NCBI GenBank assembly: GCA_900313465.1
Contig: OMRU01000010.1
Location: 1 to 15,086, forward strand
Length of the DNA stretch: 15,086 bases
Reading direction: 5' to 3'
From: an uncultured Clostridia bacterium
GTDB taxonomy: Bacteria; Bacillota_I; Bacilli_A; RFN20; CAG-288
In this document: positions 5,853 through 13,960 of the stretch, piece by piece
How the letters are laid out: each line of letters starts with the position of its first letter
Position numbering within the stretch: the first letter of the stretch is position 1
Notes under the pieces: model-generated
What the model saw: only the letters and a program-made list of their open reading frames with translations
Told to the model about the DNA's origin: nothing
Database searches by the model: none
Made by a program: the position numbers and the translations under genes

Positions 5853-6767
5853 TTAATCTTTTTTCTCGTGAAGTTTCTTTTCCAAAGAGTAATTCTTCAT
5901 TCTAGAGAAGATAAGGATAGCCGTAGGTCTAAGCATATAAAGAATATCTCTCAATTTTTCCTTACGGAAATTGCACATGCCGATAAAACCGATAACCTTG
6001 TTATCATCGATAAATGGAACACCGACAAAATTGCGAGAACAATACTTTCTGAATTTGACTAAAGATTCCTCACCGAGATTAGAAATGATATCCGTATCAA
6101 GATAGAGATAATCAAGATCAGGTCCTAAAGACTGACAAAGTCTCTGATAGTCATCAACAGAGAAAGTGTGATCTGGAACATCGACGACATGAACCGCAGG
6201 ATTATCCACTTTATGCACACATTCCATTAAACCATCCTGATTGAATTTAGCTGTGCCGATACGGTCACATCCCGTGACCTTCTGAACCAGAGATAAAGCC
6301 TGGTTGATACCATGGTTATAATCAGGATCCTTACAGATATAATCCGCTTCTTTCAAGGTGAAGTTATATAACTTATCACGTTCTCTTAATTCACGAAGTT
6401 CACGACATTCCTTCGTGACATCGATATAGGAGATAGAACAAGTGCCTTTCTTGGTTCCCGGAGAAAAGACAATCTTGACGAATTTATCGCTTTCAGGGAA
6501 GTGATAATTCTTTTCAATGCCAGTCTTGGTCTTGACCACTTCTGCGACATCGACAATCCACTGTAAGTCGATATCATTCATGCATTCAAGATAACGTTTG
6601 CCAAGCACGTTTTCTTTTTCCACATGAAAAAGTTCTAAGAACGCATCATTGATGGCATCAAAAACAAAATCGATAGGCTTGCCGGATTCATCATTATAGA
6701 CATGCACAAAACAGGTTGGAATATGGGAATCCTTTTCAAAACTGATTTTGAGTCTTTGCGCATTCAT
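5853..6767 (-). CDS. PAS-GAF sensory protein without output domain
   Basis: The 304-residue protein starts with a PAS-like domain (about 15-120: CFVHVYNDESGKPIDFVFDA, NDAFLELF, VLGKRYLECM, ISYIDVTKECRE), a short helical linker, and a GAF-like domain (about 140-290: ALSLVQKVTGCDRIG, RNFVGVPFIDDNKVIGFIGM). The same PAS-GAF order occurs in the diguanylate cyclase at 7933, where a GGDEF domain follows, but this protein ends after GAF with only a short charged tail. It has no membrane segment, signal peptide, kinase or DNA-binding motif. It may sense a ligand and act on a partner, or be a shortened paralog of the cyclase. The ribosome binding site GGAAGGA lies 11 nt before the ATG on the minus strand. 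No cofactor-binding residue can be identified with confidence. Confidence 0.8.
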   Translation of the reverse strand: MNAQRLKISFEKDSHIPTCFVHVYNDESGKPIDFVFDAINDAFLELFHVEKENVLGKRYLECMNDIDLQWIVDVAEVVKTKTGIEKNYHFPESDKFVKIVFSPGTKKGTCSISYIDVTKECRELRELRERDKLYNFTLKEADYICKDPDYNHGINQALSLVQKVTGCDRIGTAKFNQDGLMECVHKVDNPAVHVVDVPDHTFSVDDYQRLCQSLGPDLDYLYLDTDIISNLGEESLVKFRKYCSRNFVGVPFIDDNKVIGFIGMCNFRKEKLRDILYMLRPTAILIFSRMKNYSLEKKLHEKKD

Positions 6768-6872
6768 AAATAAATTTTCCTTCCGTGCAATATTGGCCTA
6801 TAAGTATCGAATTTAGAATTATTGTATCATTAAATATGAAAATATCATAGTCGAATGCATTAAAAAACATAG

Positions 6873-6887
6873 AATGGTAAGACCATT
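6873..6887 (-). terminator. Weak candidate terminator of the membrane protein gene
   Basis: On the minus strand AATGGT-CTT-ACCATT forms a 6-bp hairpin and a run of six T follows 5 nt later. It stands downstream of the gene ending at 6968. The stem is short and the T-run displaced, so this is tentative. Confidence 0.3.
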
Positions 6888-6967
6888 TATCCGTGATGAT
6901 TTGACATATTTTTACACTTTTGAATGTTTAAGTTTTAACTATTTCTAGATATATTGAATTTAAAGGT

Positions 6968-7738
6968 TTATTCACTTTTATCCTTATTACGTCTAAAGAA
7001 TGGGAAGAACAATCCTTTTCTTTCTTCTTTTTTACGTTTCTTTTCTTCTTGCTTAGATAATTCTTCTTGATTCATCTTTTCTTCCTGAATCATTCTTTGC
7101 TCTTCAGCACGTTTATTGGCAAGCAGTTCCACCTCTTTGAGGTCTTTGTCATCCGGTAAATCCGTCTCATCAATAATCACTGGTTCCTTATTGGAGTTCT
7201 TCTTGATGATATTGGCAACAAGTTTTCCAGGGAAGGTTTCCTGAATTCCGTCAAACTTGACTTTCAGATCATCGACATCCTTGCTGATTGCATATTTGAT
7301 CATCTTGATATATTTGCTGATGAAGTAGCTGTAGATTTCCATCACAACCTGGAGGAGCAAAGCAGCTAATAAGACGATGGTAAGAATGACCGATAACACG
7401 GATTCTTCTTTGGTTAAGATATCATAGACAGAGATGATCAGAATGGTGAATCGACAACCAAATTTCGAATAGGTGACCACCTTCTTTAAAATGACGTTAT
7501 CTCTTTTCTGTCCCTTGGCAAGGGTGATGATGGAATAAGCAAAATAGACCAAGGAAAGAATCATGATGACAATATAAGGAATCAAAGAAGCGGTCTGATG
7601 GAAGATGTGCTGATAGATGTTATAGGCACAAAAAAGAATACATAATCCTTGTATCACCAAGTCGGTGATACGAATGATCTTCTTGACGTCCTTGATGATC
7701 TTTTCACTTGTAGAAATAATTCGATTGAACATAATCAT
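6968..7738 (-). CDS. Four-helix membrane protein with charged coiled-coil tail
   Basis: The 256-residue protein has about four hydrophobic helices (residues ~26-45, ~52-73, ~92-108 and ~116-138). A cytoplasmic region of ~115 residues follows, ending in a long highly charged stretch rich in E, K and Q (KRAEEQRMIQEEKMNQEELS, then KQEEKKRKKEERKG) likely to be a helix or coiled coil, with a basic tail FFRRNKDKSE. No catalytic motif is seen and I do not recognise the family. The frame opens with ATG-ATT-ATG; AACAGG lies only 2 nt before the first ATG but about 8 nt before the second, so the real start is probably at 7732. It is divergent from the diguanylate cyclase gene and may share its regulatory region. 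A membrane partner for local signalling is only a guess. Confidence 0.75.
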   Translation of the reverse strand: MIMFNRIISTSEKIIKDVKKIIRITDLVIQGLCILFCAYNIYQHIFHQTASLIPYIVIMILSLVYFAYSIITLAKGQKRDNVILKKVVTYSKFGCRFTILIISVYDILTKEESVLSVILTIVLLAALLLQVVMEIYSYFISKYIKMIKYAISKDVDDLKVKFDGIQETFPGKLVANIIKKNSNKEPVIIDETDLPDDKDLKEVELLANKRAEEQRMIQEEKMNQEELSKQEEKKRKKEERKGLFFPFFRRNKDKSE

Positions 7739-7932
7739 TACCTGTTAAAGCTTATCAAAGAAAATCTTACCATAATCCTACCTTTCAATCCTAATGATTT
7801 TACTATTATTGACCGCTAAAAATTTTTAGACAAATATCTAATAAAATATTATAGTTACAAAACATTAATGCTATAATTTAAATAGTAATAGCATCTTCAA
7901 CCCATTTTATTTTGTCTAGGGAGCACATACTT

Positions 7933-9795
7933 ATGGGATTATCTGATAAATTATTTAAAACGAGAAAAGAAAAGGGTAGCGATATATTATCTCAGGTTGA
8001 GGAATCTAAAGCTGCCATGATTAATATTCTTCCCGTATCCTACGCCGTCTTCGAATACATCTATGATGAACATGAGGAAATCATCGATTTACGTTATCTT
8101 TATGTCAATGAAAAATATGAAGAGATGACCGGATATAAATCCAAGCAGATCATTGGTAAACTCTTTTCCGAGGTATTCCCCGGTCATTTAGAAATCTGGC
8201 TTCCTACCGCTAAGAAGGTCGCCAAAGAAAAAACAACAGTCCGAGATATCACTTATGGAAGCGAAATCAAGCACTGGCTCAGGTTTGTTGCTTCACCAAC
8301 CATGATGGATCACTCCATCTCTTTTGTCTTTATCATGGTGGATGATGAAATCACCAAACAAAACGACATGGAAAAATCCATCAACACCGATCACTTCCTA
8401 GTGGAAATCAACAAGGCCTTTGATTCTGATTTAAGCTTTGAAGAAAGTATCAAGAAAGTCTTAGAAGAAACAAGCAATGTCATTCATCCAGATCGAATCA
8501 ACATCGTCGAAAAAAACGATGACGACACCTACTCTTCCACCTACGAATGGTTTAAGGAAGGACTTAGTCCAGAACTAGATAACTGCCAGAATAGACCTTT
8601 TGAGCATTTCAAGGCCTGGAACGAGGCCGTCAGAAGCGATATCTATATCGATATTCCAGATGTTCAGGAATTTGATTTCGATCAAGGTCAGAAAGACTAT
8701 TTCAAGGCCATCAACGTCAAACGACTGATTCTTCTTCCTTTATACAACAACGGCAAAGTCTTTGGCTTTGTCACCATCTATAATCCTCATCCGGATCAGA
8801 ATTATGACATGCAGTCCTTGATGACAACCTGGACCTATATCATCTCTTCTTCTCTTACCCAGCATAATGCCTTAACCGAGTTTAAGCATTTTTCCAAATT
8901 CGATGCTCTTACCAACATCTATAACCGTTATGGATTCACGCTTTCTAGCAATCAATATATGAAAGAAAATCCTGGTCAAACCTATACTCTAGCCGTCATG
9001 GATATTGATGAATTCAAATTCATCAACGACTTATACGGACATCACCTCGGCGATGAGATTTTAAAATTCTTTGCCAAGGAAATCCGTGAAGCTTTTGCTA
9101 CAAATTGTATCTTTGGTCGAACCGGTGGTGATGAATTCTGTGTCTTGTTCAAGAACCAGAGTATGGATAGTGTAGTTGGAAAACTTAACGAATTTTCTTT
9201 GAAGCACCACGTCTTGAAAGATAGCCAGACCGAATATGAATTCACCATCTCTATCGGTTGTGCAGAATACCCATCCCAGAGTCAGGATGCCTCGAAATTA
9301 TTCTCTCTTGCCGATGCAGCCTTATATGCGGTAAAACTCCATGGCAAGAATGGTTGCCAGGTCTATAACGAACATTTAGCCTTGAAGAATCGTTCCTTGC
9401 TCGGCTTTGGTTTAAAGGATATCTCTGGTAATATTCCTTGTGCCATCATGGTCTATCAAAAAGAAGGGGAAAAGATCCTTTATGCCAACAATGAAGCCAT
9501 TCATCTCTTTGAGTGTCAGGATGTTGATGAACTGATTGAAATCGCTAGTGGATCCTTTAAAGGTCTCGTTCACCCTAGCGACTACAGAAGAGTCAGGGAA
9601 TCCATCGATCAGCAGATCATTGAAAATCACAATGACCTTTCAGAATTTGTAAAATATCGTATCTTTACCAAGAATGGTCTTACCAAAGACGTCATGGAAT
9701 TTGGTAGACTGACTCGTTCTAATTATTATGGCGATGTCTATTACATCCTTCTTGTCGATCAGGATATGCTTTCTCTTGACCAAGATTACCTCTAA
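7933..9795 (+). CDS. Diguanylate cyclase, PAS-GAF-GGDEF-PAS
   Basis: This soluble 620-residue protein probably makes cyclic di-GMP from two GTP. Order: N-terminal PAS (~30-125: AVFEYIYDE, YEEMTGYKSKQIIGK, VFPG), GAF (~150-305: DRINIVEKN, RLILLPLYNNGKVFGFVTIY), GGDEF (~320-480), and a second PAS-like domain (~500-600: CAIMVYQKEGEKILYANNEA, VHPSDYRRVR). The cyclase domain opens with canonical D324-ALTNIYNR, has MDIDEFKFINDLYGH for metal and substrate binding, and an intact GGDEF at 398-402 within GRTGGDEFCVLF. The inhibitory RxxD I-site is absent: the matching positions read ATNC. No EAL or HD-GYP domain is attached. The start was moved from an upstream TTG to the ATG at 7933 because GGGAG lies about 10 nt before it. 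TATAAT at 7872-7877 is a candidate -10. The MmcQ-family gene follows after 5 nt. Confidence 0.92.
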   Translation: MGLSDKLFKTRKEKGSDILSQVEESKAAMINILPVSYAVFEYIYDEHEEIIDLRYLYVNEKYEEMTGYKSKQIIGKLFSEVFPGHLEIWLPTAKKVAKEKTTVRDITYGSEIKHWLRFVASPTMMDHSISFVFIMVDDEITKQNDMEKSINTDHFLVEINKAFDSDLSFEESIKKVLEETSNVIHPDRINIVEKNDDDTYSSTYEWFKEGLSPELDNCQNRPFEHFKAWNEAVRSDIYIDIPDVQEFDFDQGQKDYFKAINVKRLILLPLYNNGKVFGFVTIYNPHPDQNYDMQSLMTTWTYIISSSLTQHNALTEFKHFSKFDALTNIYNRYGFTLSSNQYMKENPGQTYTLAVMDIDEFKFINDLYGHHLGDEILKFFAKEIREAFATNCIFGRTGGDEFCVLFKNQSMDSVVGKLNEFSLKHHVLKDSQTEYEFTISIGCAEYPSQSQDASKLFSLADAALYAVKLHGKNGCQVYNEHLALKNRSLLGFGLKDISGNIPCAIMVYQKEGEKILYANNEAIHLFECQDVDELIEIASGSFKGLVHPSDYRRVRESIDQQIIENHNDLSEFVKYRIFTKNGLTKDVMEFGRLTRSNYYGDVYYILLVDQDMLSLDQDYL

Positions 9796-9800
9796 AGAAG

Positions 9801-10496
9801 ATGATGAGTTTTGAAGAAGAAATATTTCAGAAAACCAAAGTAGATTTCTCCTCTCTTCTTCCTTATGGCTTTCATAAGGAAGAAGGAGGATATTTCTATT
9901 GTAAAGATTTCCTTCAGGATGAGTTTTCAGCCTGTATCCATATCAAAGATGATGGAAAGATATATGGTCAAGTCATTGAAAAAGCCTTCAATGAAGAATA
10001 TCTGACTTTCCGCTATAAGGATGCGAAAGGGGAGTTTGTCACCAAGATCAAAGAAGCATATCTTGCTATACTAAATGACATCAAGAAGCACTGCTTCATC
10101 AAAGAGACTTATTGTTCTCCTCAGACGAATAGAATCAACAAGTTCATCCAAGAACACTTTCATCATCTTCCCATCTTCAAATGGGATAAAGAGCCTTATA
10201 AAGATACTGCAAGTGTCTTTGAAGATGAGATCAGCCACAAGTGGTATGCGATCATCATGTCTATTTCAAAAAAGAAACTTGACCAGGTAACAGACGCTCT
10301 AATTGAAGTGATGAATGTGAAACTTGACCCACATCTCATTGAAGAGATGATCAAGACAGGAAAATATTATCCTGCTTATCACATGAACAAGAAGTACTGG
10401 GTCTCCATTCCTCTTGATGACACCATTCAAGATGAAGAAATCATCACCTACTTAACCATGTCGAGAAACGGAATTAAAAATAGCAACTCTAAATAA
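9801..10496 (+). CDS. MmcQ/YjbR family protein with N-terminal extension
   Basis: The 231-residue protein has two parts. Residues ~115-220 carry the MmcQ/YjbR (DUF419) fold: PIFKWDKEPYKDTASVFEDE, KWYAIIMSISKKKL, VMNVKLDPHLIEEMI, GKYYPAYHMNKKYWVSIPLD. This CyaY-like fold is described as DNA-binding on structural grounds only. Residues 1-110 (YGFHKEEGGYFYCKDFL and onward, EEYLTFRYKD) match the extension found in longer Gram-positive members. It starts 5 nt after the cyclase gene with AAGAAG touching the first ATG; the second ATG (9804) or a later site could be used instead. Cotranscription with the cyclase is likely. Molecular function is unknown. Confidence 0.85.
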   Translation: MMSFEEEIFQKTKVDFSSLLPYGFHKEEGGYFYCKDFLQDEFSACIHIKDDGKIYGQVIEKAFNEEYLTFRYKDAKGEFVTKIKEAYLAILNDIKKHCFIKETYCSPQTNRINKFIQEHFHHLPIFKWDKEPYKDTASVFEDEISHKWYAIIMSISKKKLDQVTDALIEVMNVKLDPHLIEEMIKTGKYYPAYHMNKKYWVSIPLDDTIQDEEIITYLTMSRNGIKNSNSK

Positions 10497-10516
10497 AACA
10501 AATAGAGTTGCTTTTT
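10483..10516. terminator. Bidirectional terminator
   Basis: AGCAACTCT (10483-10491) and AGAGTTGCT (10504-10512) form a perfect 9-bp stem with T-runs on both sides (TTTTT on plus; ATTTTT on minus after the stem). It overlaps the end of the MmcQ-family gene and lies 3' of the phosphodiesterase gene on the minus strand, so it serves two convergent units. Confidence 0.85.
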
Positions 10517-10518
10517 CA

Positions 10519-11055
10519 TTAGAACGTAGTTTCTTTATAGACCTCATCGGTAAGTAAATCAAGAAGTTTGATTCCTTCTTCATTCATCACCATGTAGGAG
10601 TGATGTCCGTCTTTGGGAAGAGAGACAGAACCGGGATTTGCTAAAATCAGGTTCTCTTTCTTTTCTAAAACACCGATATGGGTATGTCCTTGAAGGAAGA
10701 TATCACCAGGATTGCTAGGAAGTTCATCAAAGGAATAATGATGGCCATGCGTCATGATGATTTCCTTATCAAAAAGAAAGACCGTGGCCATATCCGAAAT
10801 CGGGAATTGAGAAACCCACTGATCCACTTCCGATTCACAGTTTCCCTTTACAGCGATAATCATCTTCGCATATTGATTAAGAAGGCTTACTACATCCTTA
10901 GGAGAATACTCTTCAGGTGGAACATTTCTTGCCCCGTTATAATAAAAGTCACCTAACAAGAAGAGTTTACTAGCTTGATACTTCTCTACTTTGCTAAGCA
11001 GCAATTTGCAATATTTCAGACTGCCGTGAATATCCGAACCGATAACGATGTTCAT
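10519..11055 (-). CDS. yfcE: YfcE-type metallophosphoesterase
   Basis: The 178-residue protein is a small calcineurin-like phosphodiesterase of the YfcE/MJ0936 group, cytoplasmic, acting on phosphodiester or phosphomonoester substrates with Mn or similar metals. All metal-binding motifs are visible: D8-I-H10 (SDIHGS), G35-D36, G71-N72-C (GNCES), H103-G-H105 (THGHHY) and G123-H124-T-H126. YfcE in particular is suggested by FYYNGARN after the second motif, which is longer than in its neighbour. It starts 7 nt after the stop of a paralog, so the two are cotranscribed. Its natural substrate is not established. Confidence 0.92.
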   Translation of the reverse strand: MNIVIGSDIHGSLKYCKLLLSKVEKYQASKLFLLGDFYYNGARNVPPEEYSPKDVVSLLNQYAKMIIAVKGNCESEVDQWVSQFPISDMATVFLFDKEIIMTHGHHYSFDELPSNPGDIFLQGHTHIGVLEKKENLILANPGSVSLPKDGHHSYMVMNEEGIKLLDLLTDEVYKETTF

Positions 11056-11062
11056 AACTCGC

Positions 11063-11563
11063 TCACTTTCTGAAGTCTAGGAAATGAATGACTTCGTTTG
11101 AATTGATATCAATAATTCTAATTCCCTTTTCATCGATGGTCATATAGGAATGATTGTAGTCTCTTGGTCTAGCAAGAGATCCAGGATTTGCGATGATCTG
11201 TTTTCTATCATTGACAAAGATCATCGATTGATGGCTATGACCTTTCAGCATGATGTCAAACGGTTGATCATAGTTATATTCGTTATAATAATGTCCATGC
11301 GTCAAGACAATGAATTTACCAAACTGATAATCAAAGGTGACATAAGGAAGAGAAAAACGGGCGATTTCTTCTTCCTCATAGCTGTCACAATTTCCCATGA
11401 CCGCTAAAATCTTTTCGCTAAGTGGGTTTAACACTCTGATGCTGTCTTCCAAGATATCTCCTAAAATATAGAGCTTATCAAACTTTTCCTTGTTGAAGAG
11501 TTCAACTGCCGCTTTGGTATAAGGAACATCATTGTGAAGATCAGAAATTACCATGATTTTCAT
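11063..11563 (-). CDS. MJ0936/YfcE-family metallophosphoesterase (paralog)
   Basis: The 166-residue protein has the complete calcineurin-like motif set: D8-L-H10, G35-D36, G57-N58-C-D, H89-G-H91 and G108-H109-S-H111, plus the NPGSLARPRD strand typical of the family. It is the first gene of a two-gene unit with the YfcE-like protein, with which it shares clear similarity over the whole length (NPGS, HSYM). The two are probably an old tandem duplication with separate substrates. The promoter lies in the short divergent region before the HAD gene. Confidence 0.9.
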   Translation of the reverse strand: MKIMVISDLHNDVPYTKAAVELFNKEKFDKLYILGDILEDSIRVLNPLSEKILAVMGNCDSYEEEEIARFSLPYVTFDYQFGKFIVLTHGHYYNEYNYDQPFDIMLKGHSHQSMIFVNDRKQIIANPGSLARPRDYNHSYMTIDEKGIRIIDINSNEVIHFLDFRK

Positions 11564-11572
11564 AACGTTTGT

Positions 11573-11580
11573 ATTATAAT
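11573..11580. promoter_or_regulatory. Overlapping divergent -10 elements
   Basis: ATTATAAT contains TATAAT on both strands (plus 11575-11580, minus 11578-11573) within the 65-nt gap between the phosphoesterase pair (minus) and the HAD gene (plus). Simultaneous occupancy would be impossible if both are used. No convincing -35 boxes accompany them. Confidence 0.45.
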
Positions 11581-11628
11581 GTCTTTCGTGTGCTTTTGCA
11601 TCTAATATTCTAAGAAAGAGAGATCGAT

Positions 11629-12307
11629 ATGAGAAAAGCCTTTGCCTCCGATTTTGACGGAACCATCTACTTCAAAAACCAGTTCCACGAACAAGATATC
11701 CTCACCATCAGGCAGATTCAAAAAGAAGGAATTCCTTTTGGTATCTGTACCGGAAGAAGTCTTCATGGTGTCACCATTCCTTCCAAAGCGGATGTGCATT
11801 ATGACTTCTTCATCGTCTCTACTGGTTCCTTGATTGTCGATGACCAAGGAAAGGAAATCTATTCTCATACTATCGATAAGAAAGATGTTATAAGTATCAC
11901 CAAAGAATATGAAAAGAAATATAAGATTGCCTATAATTCCGGTTATGATTTCTATTCTCTCCATGATGACTATCAGGTCGTTATTCTGATGAAGTCTCTT
12001 GAAGAAGATGTAACCGAAATTATGCGATCATTTAAATGCCACGTATCAGGTCTCAGCCTTCCACAACGGACCATTTGTCGATATCACCGCTAAGGATTGC
12101 TCGAAAGGAAAAGCCATCAACTTCTTAAAAGAATACTTCCACATCGACATCATCGGCGGTATGGGCGATTCCTATAACGATCTTCCTTTGTTAGAAGCAG
12201 TGGATTATTCCTATACCTTCAAAACGAGTCCTGTGGAACTAAAAAGTGTTGTTCATAAAGTCACATCTTCTATCTCAGAAGCTCTGCTCGATTTCCTTCA
12301 AAAATAA
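11629..12307 (+). pseudogene. Cof-type HAD hydrolase, split by a single-base frameshift
   Basis: Cof/HAD-IIB phosphatases dephosphorylate sugar phosphates, FMN or similar small molecules. The first frame (11629-12093) carries motif I D8-F-D10-G-T and motif II C-T41-G-R. The second frame (read to 12307) carries motif III lysine in SKGKAINFL and motif IV GDSYNDLPLL. Dropping one T from the TTT at 12031-12033 joins them into a continuous protein of about 225 residues reading MRSLNATYQVSAFHNGPFVD across the join, which is the expected family sequence. As written, the first frame ends after 154 residues in unrelated sequence and lacks the last motifs. It is either a recent pseudogene, a sequencing error, or, less likely, a recoding site. 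GAGAGATCGAT before the ATG gives a reasonable ribosome binding site. Confidence 0.9.
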
Positions 12308-12310
12308 AAC

Positions 12311-12342
12311 ATGACTCTTTGGCAAGACCAAAGAGTCATTTT
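12311..12342. terminator. Bidirectional terminator
   Basis: ATGACTCTTTGG (12311-12322) and CCAAAGAGTCAT (12328-12339) form a perfect 12-bp stem with a 5-nt loop, followed by TTTT on plus and GTTTTATTTTT on minus. It lies between the convergent HAD and oxidoreductase genes. Confidence 0.92.
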
Positions 12343-12345
12343 CAT

Positions 12346-13758
12346 TTATAACTTAGAAGCAATATCTCTAGCGACAGAAACACCGGTAGCACTAGCCTGC
12401 ATCAAGCCACGGGTGATACCAGCACCATCGCCGATAGCATATAAACCTTTGATATCCGTCATGAAGTTGTTATCAACTTTAATCTTTGAAGAATAGAACT
12501 TGACTTCAACACCATATAACAAAGTATTCTTGGAATATAAGCCTGGAGCAATGTTATCAAAAGCCTTCAAGGCTTCCACGATGGAATTGAGTTGTCTATG
12601 TGGTAAGACAAAGGATAAATCGCCAGGAACAGCTGTCTTCAAGGTTGGAATGGTAGTGGACTTAGCTAAACGGGAAGGAGTAGTTCTTCTACCCTTGAGA
12701 AGATCACCAAGTCTCTGAACCATGATTGGACCACCGGTGAGCATATTGGCAAGCTTAGCCACATATTGACCATATTCGATTGGCTCATGGAATGGTTCAG
12801 TAAACTTGGTGGAGACCAAGACGGCAAAGTTGGTGTTCTTGGTCCAGAGTTTGGTATCGCCATAAGAGTGACCGTTGACGACCGCTAAACCACCTTCATA
12901 GTGTTCTTCAGAGACGACACCGCCTGGATTCATACAGAAGGTTCTGACCTTGTTTTCATAAGTATCGGCATAATAGACAAGCTTGGCTTCATAAAGATAT
13001 TTCGTCAAGCGATCCATGACCGCATTTGGACATTCGACTCTGACACCGATATCCACTTCATTGTTGGTATTCTGTAAACCGAGCTTGCTGGCTTCCTTGG
13101 TAAGCCATTCAGCACCACCACGGCCAGGAGCGACAACGATGTTATCAGAATAGACAGTCTCACTTTCTTTACCCCTGGTCTGGATCACTACACCAGTGAC
13201 CTTATCGCCATCCTTTAAGATTTCCAAAGCAGAAGTGAGTTCAAGGAAGGTCGTATTGGTCTTGGAGACAAGATAATCGTGCATACCGATTAAGACCGAG
13301 ACCGCTCTTTCCGTACCTAAGTGTCTGACTGGACATGGTACGAGATGAATATTGTATTTGGATGCTTCATAGGCGATTTCATCGACTTTGGCATCATCAA
13401 GACCGAAGACTTCTTCGCTAGCACCAAACTGTAAATAATACTGATCGGCATCATGGATGAGTTCCATGGCTTTGTCATGACCGACATATTCGGTGATATG
13501 ACCACCGACTTCATCAGACAAAGAAAGCTTACCATCGGAGAATGCACCAGCACCCGCCCAACCGTTGACAATGGCACAAGGGTTGCAGTGGACACATACA
13601 CCTGTCTTTCTGGCAGGACAGGTTCGATTGGCAAGGTTTCTACCCTGATCGACAATCAGAACCTTGGCATCTTTTTTCTTGCTGGTAAGTTCCAAAGCAG
13701 TGAAAATACCTGCCGGGCCAGCGCCGATAATAATAGCATCATAACGATTTTGTTCCAT
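12346..13758 (-). CDS. COG2509-type FAD-dependent oxidoreductase
   Basis: The protein (470 residues) is a flavoprotein of the uncharacterised FAD-dependent dehydrogenase group COG2509. It begins with a dinucleotide-binding motif (IIIGAGPAG at 9-17), an acidic end of strand two (VLIVDQG), and closes with a second FAD contact (YAIGDGAGITRGLMQASATG). After the first strand pair comes C47-x7-C55-x2-C58-x2-C61 and then NGWAGAGAFSDGKLSL, a segment I recall as conserved in the family; the cysteines suggest a metal or iron-sulfur site. The open frame extends five codons upstream to a GTG, but GGGGAGG ends 5 nt before the ATG at 13758, which is clearly the start. It is a single-gene unit. Substrate and electron acceptor are unknown. 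Confidence 0.9.
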   Translation of the reverse strand: MEQNRYDAIIIGAGPAGIFTALELTSKKKDAKVLIVDQGRNLANRTCPARKTGVCVHCNPCAIVNGWAGAGAFSDGKLSLSDEVGGHITEYVGHDKAMELIHDADQYYLQFGASEEVFGLDDAKVDEIAYEASKYNIHLVPCPVRHLGTERAVSVLIGMHDYLVSKTNTTFLELTSALEILKDGDKVTGVVIQTRGKESETVYSDNIVVAPGRGGAEWLTKEASKLGLQNTNNEVDIGVRVECPNAVMDRLTKYLYEAKLVYYADTYENKVRTFCMNPGGVVSEEHYEGGLAVVNGHSYGDTKLWTKNTNFAVLVSTKFTEPFHEPIEYGQYVAKLANMLTGGPIMVQRLGDLLKGRRTTPSRLAKSTTIPTLKTAVPGDLSFVLPHRQLNSIVEALKAFDNIAPGLYSKNTLLYGVEVKFYSSKIKVDNNFMTDIKGLYAIGDGAGITRGLMQASATGVSVARDIASKL

Positions 13759-13790
13759 AGGAGACCTCCCCACATTTCGCAGCGCAAATT

Positions 13791-13818
13791 ATTATACTAG
13801 TTGTAAGCCCTTTTCAAA
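13791..13818 (-). promoter_or_regulatory. Promoter of the oxidoreductase gene
   Basis: On the minus strand TTTGAA (complement of 13813-13818) and TATAAT (complement of 13791-13796) are spaced by 16 bp. Transcription would start near 13784, leaving a short leader with the ribosome binding site. A 9-bp A/T-rich inverted repeat (13819-13838, GCGTTTTTT/AAAAAACGC) abuts the -35 and could be an operator. Confidence 0.6.
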
Positions 13819-13890
13819 GCGTTTTTTCAAAAAAACGCAATGAAAACTCTATCATGTCAAAAACAGTTTTAAAGAGGGGTGGAAGAGAGT

Positions 13891-13896
13891 TATAAT
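13891..13896 (+). promoter_or_regulatory. Candidate -10 for the pyrophosphatase gene
   Basis: TATAAT lies about 110 nt before the start codon. The hexamer 17 bp upstream (TTTAAA) is a weak -35. If used, it yields a leader of about 105 nt that contains the hairpin at 13937. Confidence 0.45.
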
Positions 13897-13936
13897 ATTA
13901 GACAATAAACTATTTTTCCACGAGCTGTTTTCACCT

Positions 13937-13960
13937 TTTTTCGAACGCGAAAAATTTTTT
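13937..13960 (+). terminator. Terminator-like hairpin in the pyrophosphatase leader
   Basis: TTTTTCG-AACG-CGAAAAA (13937-13954) is a perfect 7-bp stem followed directly by TTTTTT. It lies between the likely -10 and the start codon, so it could reduce readthrough. TTTCAC upstream (13929-13934) and GTGAAA downstream (13964-13969) could form an additional outer pairing. No known riboswitch was recognised. Confidence 0.5.

Noticed and set aside
11602..11964. 120-codon minus-strand open frame opposite the HAD gene
   Set aside because: It is antisense to well-recognised HAD motifs and has no family resemblance.
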